DNA of 64,000 bases from Bryum argenteum (Eukaryota > Streptophyta > Bryopsida > Bryales > Bryaceae). The DNA lies in contig CM073331.1 of the NCBI GenBank assembly GCA_037043015.1, forward strand, positions 5,591,305-5,655,304, written 5' to 3'. Position numbers and translations under genes: made by a program. This document shows, piece after piece, positions 23,992 through 36,590 of this stretch (positions are counted from its first letter, which is position 1; each line of letters starts with the position of its first letter). A model generated the notes under the pieces. That model saw only the letters and a program-made list of their open reading frames with translations, was not told the origin of the DNA and made no database searches.

Positions 23992-25020
23992 TGCAACACC
24001 TTAGTAGAATACGAGAGATTTTCAGCCTCGTGTTCTACGTACAACAATAAGTCCCCCTATTTAGATGTAAATAAAACAAATATGCTAAATGGCTTAACCC
24101 TTAATCACTTAAATAAACCGAACGTCGAAAACATCATTTTGGATGAAGGGCAGAAACTTTAGAGAGCTTCAACATTTTGGATGAAGGACAAAAACTTTGG
24201 AGAAGCTGCACCGAGCCCCACAGTTCTTCTTTGTGCAAGGTTGGAATGGACATGGGATGCATTGTGCTTCCACGACCGAAGGAAGAATTGTTGTGCCAAA
24301 TTTTCTATATAATAATCTTGCGCCGGGGACGGCCGAGGGGAGTAAATGAGTATTTCAAATGTACACCAAATGCAACTCAACCAAAACTTTGGTTCTTTTC
24401 TAGATTCTACACAAAATATCCAAATCACACATTCTTTTACATGTTAAAATTTTCTTGCACTTACTTCTAATGATTATTCATTTAAAAAAAAAAAAAAAAA
24501 AAAAACACAAAAAAAACAAAAATCACCATTTTAGGTATCACATTATCAAATCTTTATTCCCCTATTTTAAAAAAACAAAAATAAAAATAAAAAACATTTA
24601 GAATGGCCTACGAAATTCGGCATATAGAGTGCAACTTTGATTTTGAGTAGAGGTGCGCACTAGAATAGATTCATTAGGAGCCATTTCACGCTTCCACTCT
24701 ACTCCCAATGAATACCCCTCCCCTGAATCCTTCCTGTAGGCACACAAACCACTCTAAATAAAAATAACACTAATTTAGATTCACCATTCCATTACTTAGA
24801 TTTGAGTGTAGGGTATAATACCTTAGTGATATATACATATAATCTCTAATCTTCATAGGACTCTGATTTTTCTGAAGAAAAATGAAGGACCGAATACGCA
24901 TAGAAGTTTGATCTTTTAATTATATACTCCAATTCGATGCTACATTTAACTAAATCTGGACTCATTCAGGAATTCTAGACTGGAGTAGATTCTGGAATTT
25001 TCCATTTTTTGAAATGATCA
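23992..25020. other. Intergenic, AT-rich, no gene recognised
   Basis: Contains a repeated phrase CATTTTGGATGAAGG (24133 and 24173) shared with the dispersed repeat family R at 42.3-47.4 kb, an A-tract of about 23 bases near 24485, and otherwise unremarkable AT-rich sequence. Confidence 0.4.
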
Positions 25021-28000
25021 CTACACTGTATGAGTATCTTTATATTCTCCAGAGATCCCATCATGTTCACACTGTATCTTGTTCACATGAGCATGGGGGA
25101 AGCCCCAGTGTGCTTCTAGTCCAAAGGTAGTTAAGTGTGGAAGGGTATCAAACCTGATTGTCCATCCCCAACAATTTGGTTGCTTGGTAAATGAGTTTGT
25201 TACTTTGACTTGTATGGCGCCTTGCAAGTTACTGATAAGTTTTACAGCTACGTCTCGTGAGCCTTGTGCAACGTGCTTCAACTCCATACTGCCAAAAACC
25301 ACGTTGGTTCAAAAATACACACAAAGAAGTAGAGAAACTCCAACCTATTCAGAGGCCGGCATGAATAGAGTGTTTGTTCGACCTGTTCTTGGATGTATGC
25401 CTGGAGGTCATCACACCAATGGCGGGACTACTAACCCCTGTCGGGGTGACACAATATACACAATATGAATATTAAGGTATTGCATACTTCCTACTTTGTG
25501 TTTAAAAATGACACCTTGAGAAACACCAACTAGAGTTTAACCCTCGAAGTTTGATGCACTACTCTCTAAGCCCTCCGCAAACGTTTGTACGCAAAGAAGA
25601 AACTGTGCGCGTTGCTCACTTACTCACTTACCTTACTTGACTATTATTTTTGATGAGTTCGGTCTTGAGAGTGTTCCCTTCACTAATTCGTTGTTGTGCC
25701 TTCAAGCAAAACTCATGGCTTTCTTTAAAGTCGGTAGTGAAACTGCGTCATGTTAGAGATTCACCTCAAAATTAGAAAGAGGACATGTTACTTTTATTGC
25801 TAGAAGCAGTTTCAATACAAATAGAAAAATGATTTCTAGTAGTTTGGTATTAATAGTGCTATTGATTCTAGTACAAACTTGGGTCGTCATTAATGCCTAT
25901 AAATAGACTATCCATTGCAATGAATTTATAAATGAAAGCATCCAGCTAAGTCATGTTTATACAAATTGAATGTCATCAAGTAATAGAATGGATCGATACT
26001 ACTAATGGTGACAAGAGACACAAGGAGGTTCTTTAACAACTATGGTATCTTCTACCGTAGTAGTTTGCGGCTTCAACTTTTAAAAAAGGACTGAGGGATG
26101 AAGTACCATTTACCTTTTTGAGATGTTTGCAGCACTCCACAAAGGCAATGTAGCTTCCAATTTGATTGAGTGTTTGCCTCTGCATATGTTTTCATTCAAC
26201 TTTAGTTGTTGTGGGATATTTGGCCCAAATTGTGAAGTGAGAAATTAAAACATGCATCTCAAGTATTTGAAGTAATATACTTTTAACTCAATGCTAAATC
26301 AATTTGATAGCTTTTCAAATGAACAAAATGATAAGTACCTCAAATTTGTTGTGTAGGTATTACTCAATGCAATGTTGTCATGAATATTTTTCTTGGCCTC
26401 CAACTTGAGCAATCTTTCTCCATTTTTCAAATTGGCAAAGATGGTCTTGGAAATCTGCTACACATTGTCAAGTGAGGTGCTTGCAAATAAAAAACATGAA
26501 AACACTTTCAATAGAGGTCTCCCTCACCTCACCTTTCGAGTTTCTTTCACTTGCGCCAATTCTACTTCAAGAGTAGGATCTCCCATAGATGCTAAATACA
26601 AACTACCACACACATAGAAGAAAAACAAGTGAACAAGCAAACTCAAATATAGTTTGAGACTGAACAATCTAACTAGTATTACAAAGCCAAAAATAACTAT
26701 CGGTGACCTAACACAAAATGATCATAGACATTTGATATCAATGTAAGGTCTCTTTTTGATTACAAGGGCATGGATCTCTTTATCTGAATTCTAATCAAAC
26801 ACTAACTTCTTGACATGATAATGATTGTTCTCTCTAGATTAGACCAAAATGTGCAAGTTCGATCAATATCTATGTACATGCCGGTTTCAAATTACCAAAA
26901 CTTAGTTGAGTCTTTCACAAAGATCGTTGAATTCTTTCTACTACATACCTTGTAGAAAGTTCAGAAGTTGGAAGTATGGCATGCGTTGTGTTGCAAGTGC
27001 ACTCATAACCTATTGGTAAACAACAAATACTAGAATGAGAAAATCAATGTTATAAAATTAAGCTTTGTGCTTTACTAGCAATTTGAGTGGGGCTAAAATT
27101 TTCATCAATGAAGAGCAATGCAGGGGCGTTGGTTAAAATTGAGAAAATTGAAGCATAAGGATTTATTAGAGTATGGTTAGTATGAACGCCTCCAATTCAA
27201 AAAAATTCAAGAGAATAATACCTCCATTGAGATTGTTCACATATTGTGTTGTCACTATGTTTTTGGCATCCAAGTTGTGAGATGTGGTCATCAAGATTGA
27301 TTTTTCCTCACCTAACCTTCCTTGCTCAAAACATGTTGAAACTGCACCAAAGAAAAAGTTCAACACACTTATAACATATTTGAAAATTTCTAACAAAGTC
27401 CCATGTAAGAATTTAAGTTACAATATATGATGTTCCTTAGCATATGTCAATGGAGTAATAAAGTCATACTTATCCAACCCAAAGAAAATTACCTGACAAA
27501 AGTTTATGAAAATCACTTCCCACAATGTGTAGCCAAAGCATAAAACCATTGCGTTAGAAAGCGCACCACTATTTCTTGTAAATGTAATTAGTCCCAATAA
27601 TCAACTTCATAAAAGCCTTTTGGCAATATAAACACCTTCTGCTATTAGAACTCAAAACAACATAATAGAACTCAAAACAAGAACTCACCCAAGTGTTTGA
27701 TGTCAATAGCTAAGTTCTCTTCTACTTTTCTTCCTTGCTCCAACTCATTATAAACAAAGTCGTCTGGCGATCTCTACAAACAAAGCAACACGTTTCAATT
27801 ATATACAAATCTAAATTTAAAAACTCAACTCCAACTAATTCACACTTTGCTATACTCTTTGATCAACTTCCAAAACTAACCCATATAAACTATCTAAATT
27901 TTTCATGATCAAGCTCACACAATCAACTACAACCATCACACTTACACATCAGTACATGAAGCGTATTTAGGTACATTCACACTTTGCTTACCAATAGTGT

Positions 28001-28524
28001 TGTATTGCGCTCTTTGATTATGATTCTAGATCGTATGTATTGCTAGAAACACGTAATACTTTCGATTTGTACCGACAAAACCTACAACCATCATCTCCGA
28101 GAATATGATATTTGAACATTCATTGCAATCTCTAATCAAGATGATTCCTCTCATTTTAGCCAATTGAGCATTTCTTGTACAAAAATTCAAAATTTTGTTT
28201 TGAGAGCAATAGAAGCTCACATTGACAACGTAGAGCACGCCCGTGGTAGTGGCCGCGCACGGTCGGCGCCGCAGCCGCCGCGGCGACGGCCAAAACGCCG
28301 ATTCCACCCTCCCCGACGCGGACGCCAGATTCACAGACGCCACAGATTCCTCATCGTCCAGCCTCACCGACCGCATCATCTGAAAGCTCATCGTGTCGGT
28401 GCCAAAACCCAGAATCAATCTAAAAAGCTCGAACACAGCACTTGCCGAAGTAGAGGAAGCGAAAAAACCCATTTCTCTGAAAGATACTGATCTTACTTAC
28501 CTCCAGCACCGTCGGCGCTTCCAT
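25021..28524 (-). CDS. Unrecognised multi-exon gene model (tentative)
   Basis: On the minus strand short open blocks bordered by good splice sites join in phase: 28501-28524 (MEAPTVLE, donor GTAAGTAAG), 28221-28379 (53 codons, acidic), 27689-27773 (RSPDDFVYNELEQGRK...), 27222-27341 (...EEKSILMTTSHNLDAK...), perhaps a 17-nt micro-exon near 27090, 26949-27009 (VMSALATQRMPYFQ...), 26533-26591 (SMGDPTLEVELAQVKETRK), 26364-26454 or a longer form of it (ISKTIFANLKNGERLLK...), about 26114-26179, about 25632-25699, and a terminal 25021-25288 (MELKHVAQGSRDVAVKL... to stop). The product would be largely helical and charged; I recognise no family. The exons near 26.1 and 25.6 kb are open in more than one frame and the micro-exon is a guess, so details are uncertain. 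It could be a gene or a decaying gene. Confidence 0.4.
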
Positions 28525-29022
28525 GTCGTTATGTTCACGCGATGAGAGCCGTGCAAGTATCGACAATCAGAAAAATGAACTGTTCTATACTTATCAGTGA
28601 GTCCATCACTACAATTTCATCCATCCTGCGTTTTGTCTCATCTGACGGTCTGCAATCGACGCAATCCTCTTTGGACGGACTCGATTCTCAAGGTTCAACG
28701 TGGAGCCATCTCGCTGGGGCGCTGCATTGTCCCATTGTCTCTTAGGCACCTGTGACCAGAAATGAGTTTAGTGTCCACCTTGAGAGAAGAATCTGCCACA
28801 AACAAGTGAACATTGGAATAGAGATGAAGTAGTGTAGTGTTCACCTTGAGAGAGAGGTTAGTTATGTCGTGGGCACAAGTATCAAGTACAGAACTAAATT
28901 AGGGTATGTATTGAAGTTCACATTGTCTCTTGAGCATTACTGACTAAGTAAGAACTAGAGAACTAGAAAAAGCGGGTTGGAATTCGAATTTGAGCGGGCT
29001 TAGGAATTTTTGGGCATTCAAA
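28525..29022. promoter_or_regulatory. Probable shared (divergent) promoter region
   Basis: About 500 bp between the start codons of the minus-strand gene model (28524) and the LPA1-like gene (29023). It holds duplicated phrases GTGTTCACCTTGAGAGAG / GTGTCCACCTTGAGAGAAG (about 28770 and 28838) and CACTGTCTCTT/CATTGTCTCTT (28725-28742, 28921-28933). No TATA box is obvious. The shared-promoter role follows only if the minus-strand gene is real. Confidence 0.35.
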
Positions 29023-32000
29023 ATGCAAGCCTTGCTCTCAGTGAGCAGGGCTCCGTTATGGACAATAGGAGGGAAAGTGGAGGCATCATCTCCATCGAGG
29101 GTAGCCACGGCAAGAATCACAAGCTTGCGGTCGAATGTTCATCGTAATCGTGTGGTGGTGATGGCGTCGTCGTCGTCATCCGATTCCAATGTGTCGACGG
29201 AAACGCCCACCACTCCAGCGGATGCCGTCAACTTGGGATTGCAGCTCTTCTCCAAAGGCAGGGTACAAACCACACCTACAGCTTCTTCTTCTTCTTCTTC
29301 GGTTGCTATATAATCTTACACGGTTCTGAAATGCTTACATTGCAATTTCAGGTGAAGGATGCGTTGGTGCAATTCGACAGCGCCCTTGCTATGAACCCGA
29401 ATAACGAAGAGGCTCAAGCTGCTCTTTACAACAAAGCCTGTTGCCATGCCCGCAGGTGAGGAGGGAGTGATCATCTTCTGCTATTTTGCAATTGCATCAA
29501 AGCTCCAAACCCTAATGCTCATCGAAATGCTTGCAGTGAAGAAGGTGAGAAAGCTTCCCAAGCGCTCCGGCGAGCTCTCAAAGACCATAACCTGAAATTC
29601 AGTGTCATTCTGAATGATCCTGACATGGCCCCGTTTCGTGCTATGCCTCAATTCAAGCAGTTGCAGGACGAGGTGAGCACTCAAACTTGTTCTGTTATTG
29701 CAATTCTTACCTTACACCTAAAGAATGATCTTGACCTATTCTTATATTGTTCCCTTTTGGAATAATTGACACCTTTACATACACCTTTTTCAGTCTGTCG
29801 CCGTCCTTATGCAATGGCGAGCCCTTGGAGCTTCGTTATCTCAGCTTTTAAAGACTCCCCTTGCTTAGAGTTTTCAGTTTACGGTTGCACCTCCTCAATG
29901 TTAGAACCAAGTATGGCAGTTTCCGATTTGAAAGCAAGAAGCAACGTATTGATTCTCTCCTCATTGAAATTGCTACAATATCAACGATCGAAACTAGTGT
30001 CTCTATCAGTCCATGTACACGATTATTATCTCGGTTCGTTCTCATGATTGCATAATTATTGAATGGCTTTGGTTTGGGCAACCAGTTTCATCGTTATAAA
30101 GGTGTGAACGATCCTCTTCTATTTCCGTATGAGTCAAAACGTCAGGGTATGTCTCAATCACTTAGTAGTAAGAAGCCTCTTCGAACTTTGGCAGCTCGTA
30201 ATGACTACATGGACAGAAGATGTAGTTGGGGTGTACATTGTGAATTTTCGTGTGTGGTTATGGTGCAGGCAAGGAAAGGAGGACAAGAAGTGGGTGAGAG
30301 CTTTCGGCGAGACTTGAAGCTGATCAGTGAGGTGCAGGCTCCATTTCGAGGAGTTCGCAAGTTCTTCTACGTGGCCTTGTTTTCAGCAGCTGGAATTTCC
30401 ACTGCCATCACCTTGCCCCGCTTCATCCTCGCCATCCAAGGAGGCGAAGGCGCACCTGGAGTCGTCGAAACAGTGCAGAATCTGGCCATCAATATTATTG
30501 GTAATACACTCCACTATTCTTTCTAGATGCTGCAATTCTTTCTGTAGCCGTGACTGTTTATCGTTCAGACATCACAAACTTATGAGTGATTGTTGAAATG
30601 TTGATCGAACATGAATAGATTTACTGGTAACGTGCCATTAGAATTCACCAGTACTTGGACCCATTGTACTATATGTTCGTTGTCTCTTAGGCACTAGTAT
30701 TCATTCTTAGAGGGTTAGTAATCCTCTATCATTGGTGTTATATCCTATGTACATAAATCTACAAGGATAGGTTGAACCGATACTTTGATAGAGGCTCAGG
30801 GTTCTTCTTTTAGTTTTTTCAGATGAGAGGTATCAAGAATGTAGTAAACAGATGACAGTAGTATTCGTAACGAACTTATAAAGTCAGTGGTTGTATCTGT
30901 CGTAGACGCAGTGGTGTGTAGTCTGTCAGGAGCTTAGCTGTCTTTCATAGTTTGGGGTGGATTGGACAGGCTCTGTTATTGTTGGTTTGCAATGTTAAGA
31001 TTCACAATGAAATTACTGGTTGATGTGTTGACAGGAGGCGGAGCCTTCATAGCGTTGTTTTTGTGGGAGAATCGAAAAGAAGAAGAGCAGATGTCGAGAA
31101 TCACTAGGAATGAAACACTCTCCAGGCTGCCTGTACGCTTAGCAACCAACCGCATCGTCGAGCTCGCCCAGTTGCGCGACAATACTCGACCGGTGAGCTC
31201 ACAACTCACCGACACCATTAACTGAAATACTTAAAATATTACCTACACTTTTGCTGTAACTTTGATTGATTGTTTCTACCTGCTATACTTGCTCACTACT
31301 TTGCATGGGGTCGTAGCCTTTCTGAATTTCTAACTTCCAAATATCCTAGCCCGTGCACCAACAAGTTTATCTGTGATAGAAGAGTAGTGTATCGAAACAT
31401 CACCGGCAATTTACTGTTTTAAAAATGCCATAACTTTGGCTGTTCTCACCGTCGAAACTTGTGAGTACGGAGTCATAACTCTCCTGAAACGCTTACACGG
31501 GAAGCACGATCAGATATCCCAGTTGGTGTATTAACAATAAGTCTTTCAAGAACAGTACAGCGTTGAGTATTTCAGCTCAGATGTGACTGCGTACATCAAC
31601 GTATCCATCTCTGTTACAATGATTCCTGATGACAAACTTTATCACAAAAGAATATCATTGTGTTACTCGTACCAGTGCTAGAACCTTGAAGCTTTACTCA
31701 CTGTCTACGTACGTGTATGGAGTCATAGCCTTTCTGAAGAACCAACAAGAGAGACACTTCTGAACACCCCAGTTAGTGTACTGTGATTTAAGAATAGTAT
31801 ATGGTTGTTCTTGCCAGGTGATAATAGCAGGAACGGCAGAGAATGTGGAGAGGTCGATGAAGGCAGCTGAGAAGTTTCGGGAAGATTTATTGAAGCGAGG
31901 TGTGTTGTTGATTCCATTGATCTGGAATGTCAACACGGCTACCAAAGCGAAGAAGAAGCTCGGTTTCGGGAGCAAGCCTCCTCTGGTACATCTCTATTCA

Positions 32001-33217
32001 AATTGATTCATAATGCTCTTCACTTAATCTGGGGTGAATCTGCACAATGATGCGCGAAACTAGAAAAGCATAAAATTGCACAATCTTACCTCTGTAACAT
32101 ATTCTTTTTTGACTAAAATGTGGTGGAAAATTTTCGAGCAGGATGAATTTGAGCAACGAGTCCAAGCGGCGGCCGCAAAAGGTGTGATCCAAGAAGGGAA
32201 GCGGTTCAAAGCTGAACCAGTTTCGACAACAGAATGGGAGAGGTATTAATATTTCCTTCATTGCCATCTACAGATGTTATCAATGCCAGAGTCTCTCGAG
32301 GTTTGGTTTCCATTTTGATTTGGTTCTTAGGTGGTTGCTTCGGTCTCAAATTAGCACCAGCAATTATTGAAAATTGAAGAAGAGTGATGGTCAATTTGGA
32401 GTTTGGTACACATTTTAGTTTGATGGTTTGGTTCTTAACTTTTTCTGTAGTTAGTGGATTTCTCAAATAATAGGTATCAAGCAACTGATATCGGACTTCT
32501 CAAGGAATTCTATTCTATACATAGATAGATGTGGACTATTTAGAATGCCATCTCTTTTGTTTGTTCAATTCTTGTCTTTGTCTAATGTTGGAAATATGTG
32601 AATACAGTTGGGTGCGAGAGCAGCAAGAGTCAGAAGGGGTGACACCTGGTGAAGATGTCTACATTGTATTGCGTCTCGATGGCCGAGTCCGCAAGTCTGG
32701 ACGTGTGAGTTCCCTCAATTCCTAAATCTAAATCATCTTCAAATCAAATCAAACCAAACCTTGCTATTGTTCCTTGCTCTCAATTGTTTTCTTATCTTTA
32801 TTTGATTCCAAATCCTATAAACAGTTGTTCAAGAAATAAGTAAAGTTAGATACGTGAATAGATATGTTGTTGAGAGGATTCATTCCATACGAAGATTGTT
32901 ATAACCAATCCAGACTTTTTCTTAAATTGTTATTGTAGCTTCCTAATGGGTATATCTACCTTTGTAAATTCTACTCAGACAGACACACCCTTTCCTGTGT
33001 TTCCTTCAGACTAAATTCTTCCAACTCTAATAGACATATATGCATCATTTTTATGGTGTGAATTAACTACTCAAATTGCAAACATTCCAATTCCTTTTAG
33101 ATTTTAATATGCAATTGTGTAACATACATTTCACTTTTGCAGGGAGTGCCAGATTGGATGGAAATTATCAGCGAACTGGCACCGCTCGACACTCTCATAA
33201 GCAAACTGGAGAAGTGA
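29023..33217 (+). CDS. LPA1: LPA1-like thylakoid TPR protein (photosystem II assembly)
   Basis: Nine exons: 29023-29262, 29352-29455, 29537-29672, 30269-30500, 31035-31192, 31818-31985, 32142-32242, 32608-32704, 33143-33217. All introns are GT-AG with consistent phases; the product is 436 aa (Arabidopsis LPA1 about 450). The first ~50 residues are Ser/Arg-rich, a plausible plastid transit peptide. TPR-like helices cover about 66-155 (LGLQLFSKGR, ALAMNPNNEEAQAALYNKAC). Two membrane segments follow (about 192-214 and 228-248), then a conserved C-terminus with LDGRVRKSGRGVPDW. LPA1 in Arabidopsis is a thylakoid chaperone that binds D1 during photosystem II assembly. The start is the first ATG in frame; an upstream in-frame TTG is ignored. 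Identification rests on remembered family sequence. Confidence 0.9.
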
Positions 33218-34957
33218 GGAAAAGAAAAGTGTTGAAATCAGGTTTCGTTTTTTATCCCTTTTCCCTCTTCCAAGGATTACTCTTGTAAGTCTTAAAAAGC
33301 TTATGTATACATGTATGATCCCCTCTTAAATGATGTTGTTTCTTATCACTTTTTTGAGCTTGGAATCAGTCCTCCACCATGTTAGAAAATTGAAGTTGTT
33401 GATCACCAGAAATTTGTTTCTCTCCCTATATGTCATATGTCATCTAAATCAACTTTTGTCTCTCCATGGACACCTTTGATATGAAATCATCTTCATTCAA
33501 TAACATCTCTAATGTTCAAATCTTTGAATGTGTCCATACTACCATAGGCTAGTTCGACAATAATTAAATCAAAATCATTGAAAAATCTAGAAATTATATT
33601 TTAAGATAACATGGTATTGGTACTCAAAAGAACCGGAATAAGATAACATGGTATTGGTACTCAAAAGAACCGGAATTGGCACGAAAATTGAATAGTCGAA
33701 TTGAAAATCCCAAAAAAAGAAGAAATAGTTCGACAAGAGGGTGTTGAATTGGCCTATGACATACGGAGTATGGGAGTCTCTAAAAACATTCCAATGTTAC
33801 GTTTTATCATGTGATAATCCAAAAACTTCAAATATGTAGAGCCCCGTTTTATCATGTGATAATCCAAAAACTTCAAATATGTAGAGCCCCTACATGCACG
33901 TTTTCTTTACTTTTTTCTATCTCTACGTTGAAATTGGACCCACAAAGGAACGTGGCGGAAGATCGAACGAGCAATTTCATTCAATGATTGAACTTCTTCT
34001 TTTTTTTTGTATGAAAACTCGGGTAGTCAAACACGCGATTCGGCAGGTATTATGATGATGAGATGAGCCTCGTGTGAGTCGATGTGGACGGAGGAACCAT
34101 AGTAAGTTCGTTGCCAATCCTGTGAACTAAGAAGAACATTATTATTCAAGTGGATGGCGAGCGAGTACCCCCATGATGGTTCACCAGACGCGAACAACCG
34201 ACATGCCCGCAAGCGTGGTCCTGCGGCGATGGCGACTCCCTCCCTCCCACCACCTGAATGAATTATGATCCGGGACCAACCCCACTTCCCCCCGCCCCCG
34301 GGGCCATTGACCCCCTCAATCATTCACTATTGTCGAAAATCCGAGCCGCGTGATTTAATAGTGACTCCCTTAGTATCGGATTTGACCGGTTCTCTCGATG
34401 GACTCATCATGTCGTGATTGGTTCATCATCCGATTACTTGCACGTACTCGGTATGGTAACCTTTACATGTCAATTTGCACAATGAATTTCGGATTTGCAT
34501 GAGATTGACGAAGGGAGCTTGCTTTCGGAATATTCCGAGCATGTTAAATTTCTCCCAAGGAAGATTTTAGCCTTCATCACATGTATATCATCTTGACCGA
34601 TTTATGATGCGTTTCAAGACTTTCTTTTTAAAGCATTCGTTTTTCACTAGAAGAGAAAAGAAAAACCCATTTTTTGTATCATTACATTGCTTTGCGATTT
34701 TCTTCCATTGTGAAAGTCTTTACAGATTGTCCGCATTCAGCCTACTCCCTTGTAGCGTTGTCTTATTAGACAAAGTTCTTGTTCATTTGTTGGACATAAT
34801 TTAGATGCGATGTACATTTGATACATTGATGACGTCTTAGATGTACATCTGATCTAAATTGTGTTTGACAAACGAACAGGAATTTTGTATGATAAGACAC
34901 CCTGCTCCGTCGCGTGTAGAAGCTACAATTTTTTGACATATAGTAATTTCTGTGGTT
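33218..34957. other. Intergenic with two short tandem duplications
   Basis: No gene is recognised. 33603-33639 is repeated at 33640-33676 (37 bp) and 33800-33844 at 33845-33890 (about 45 bp), both nearly perfect and therefore recent. 34060-34320 is a more GC-rich patch with a 98-codon minus-strand frame that resembles nothing I know. 34796-34861 holds a short inverted repeat (AATTTAGAT...ATGTACAT). Confidence 0.5.
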
Positions 34958-34970
34958 TTCAAGCATCCTA

Positions 34971-35336
34971 GATAGATAGAAACTCCGATCCCTTTCTAAG
35001 GGCCGGCGTGAATGAAGTGTCGGTTCGTAATGTTAATATCCCGATTGGCCACCGGACAAGCGGAAATCGGAACAATACTACTTCCCCCTTTCGAGGGTGG
35101 ACACTAAAACTACGCTAGTTTCTAGCCTAGTTACTAATGCCTTGAAGATACTTGACATAGTATCCCCCCCCCCCCCCCAAAAGGGCTTTGAGGTACCCAT
35201 ACAACAAGGTCCAAAGACCCCCCACAATAGTTGGGTGGACTATAGTGGTGAGCACCACGCCGGTATGGGGAATAGAACCCACGACCTCCTCATTGGGGGC
35301 CTAAGCCCTAACCACCAAGCCAAGGCTTGTGGTGCC
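34971..35336 (-). mobile_element. tRNA-derived SINE, copy 2 (inverted)
   Basis: Reverse-complement copy of 23621-23982. It reads GGCACCACAAGCCTTGGCTT on the minus strand and ends in a GATAGATAGA-side tail at the left. A perfect 13-bp target duplication TTCAAGCATCCTA flanks it (34958-34970 and 35337-35349). It contains a C-run of about 15 at 35164-35179 absent from copy 1. A and B boxes are recognisable on the minus strand near 35321 and 35270. Confidence 0.93.
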
Positions 35337-35582
35337 TTCAAGCATCCTACCTTACAGAGTATGTGATAATTATATGATTGGCATGCACATCATTAGTTTG
35401 AAGTGAGGTCATTCCAAAATAAATTACTCTTCAAGGTATGAAAGATGTCACTTCTATACAATTTTCTAATTTAAAAATGCTCCCTTGAAAAAAACTAGAT
35501 AAGGTCCACTTACTTAAGTTTCATATATTTGCAAGACATTGGAAACTCGTGTCCGATCTAGGAGCTAGGTAGACAAGCCTTA

Positions 35583-35877
35583 GAGCATCTCCACCCATAC
35601 TCGCCAAAGTTGACTCGCTAAAAAAATTCATCTATATTTGAAGAGCCCTTGAAATCACACTCTCCCACCCTTAACCCTCAAGCACCCAAACTGCAAGTGA
35701 AATAGTCAATGCACCAATCGCAAGTAAAATGTCAACTAAACTCAGATTTGGAGGGCCATTTCTCGACGCGCCAACGTAGAGAGCCAAGAGACATTTTTGA
35801 GGGGCCCTTAGCATTTCTCATCCACTTACTGCATGTGTCAGACACTAGACACTTGGCGAGTATGGGTGCGGATGCTC
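35583..35877. mobile_element. PIF/Harbinger-like MITE (GAGCATCTCCACCC ends)
   Basis: Inverted ends GAGCATCTCCACCCATACTC and GAGTATGGGTGCGGATGCTC, flanked by TTA on both sides (35580-35582 and 35878-35880), the 3-bp target preferred by PIF/Harbinger elements. It is 295 bp and non-coding. A related, longer element is at 59083-59945. Confidence 0.85.
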
Positions 35878-36322
35878 TTAGTAGTTCTATGCTGGTTTTA
35901 ATTGTAGGATTAAAATATGAATATAAATTATTGACATTCTCTGAATTGCATGCCTGCATCAGCTAATCCCATGCAATTAGAGAATGTGTACCAAAATCAT
36001 TGTTTGGTCAGAACCCACAAGATAAAGCTTTAATGTGCCCGGATAATGTTCTCATTTTCTCCTTTTATTTTAATATTTTCTTTAATTTTGAAGCTCCTAA
36101 AACCATATACCCAATAAATATAACGTACCTCATTATCTAATTGACTTTTTTTTTATCATCCAATTTAATAGGTGCAATGAATAAATGAAAAACAAGGAGG
36201 ATTTGAGTAAAGAGATTTGTCAAGCTAGATGGTCGTTTATTACTTGTATTCTAGTCAAGAAGTACCATATTTCTACTAGTGTTACCATTCCAAAGTAGCA
36301 AAGTATTTTACTTAATAACCTT

Positions 36323-36590
36323 TTAACCCCTAAATTTCCTTGTTGCAAAACGGTCGAAGTCACAACATTGACCTTCCTTTAGATTAAGCTTAAAAAATCT
36401 CAATCTAAGCATTATTTGAAAGATTCAACTGTAAGATCTCAGAGTTCACTTGACATTCTTCTCACATACCAGATTTGAACAGTTCATTCTTCCTCATTTG
36501 TGAGATTATAATGGTCAAATTTGGCTGATTTTTTCTCCTGCGGGAACCTCTAAAACCCGTTCCCAGGTTTTAAGGAAAGTTAGGGGTTAA
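36323..36590 (-). mobile_element. TTAA-flanked MITE, family A copy A2
   Basis: TTAACCCCTAAATTTCC at the left and TTAGGGGTTAA at the right, with GACCATTATAATCTCA-type text inverted inside. It is 268 bp and reads in the opposite orientation to copy A6 (49136-49403), its closest relative here. Confidence 0.85.

Noticed and set aside
28026-28472. 148-codon minus-strand frame taken as a single gene
   Set aside because: A strong splice donor (AAT|GTGAGC) at 28220 and the acceptor at 28380 suggest only 28221-28379 is coding; the rest reads like intron.
34027-34323. 98-codon minus-strand frame
   Set aside because: Gly/Arg-rich low-complexity translation with no family resemblance and no splice or promoter support.
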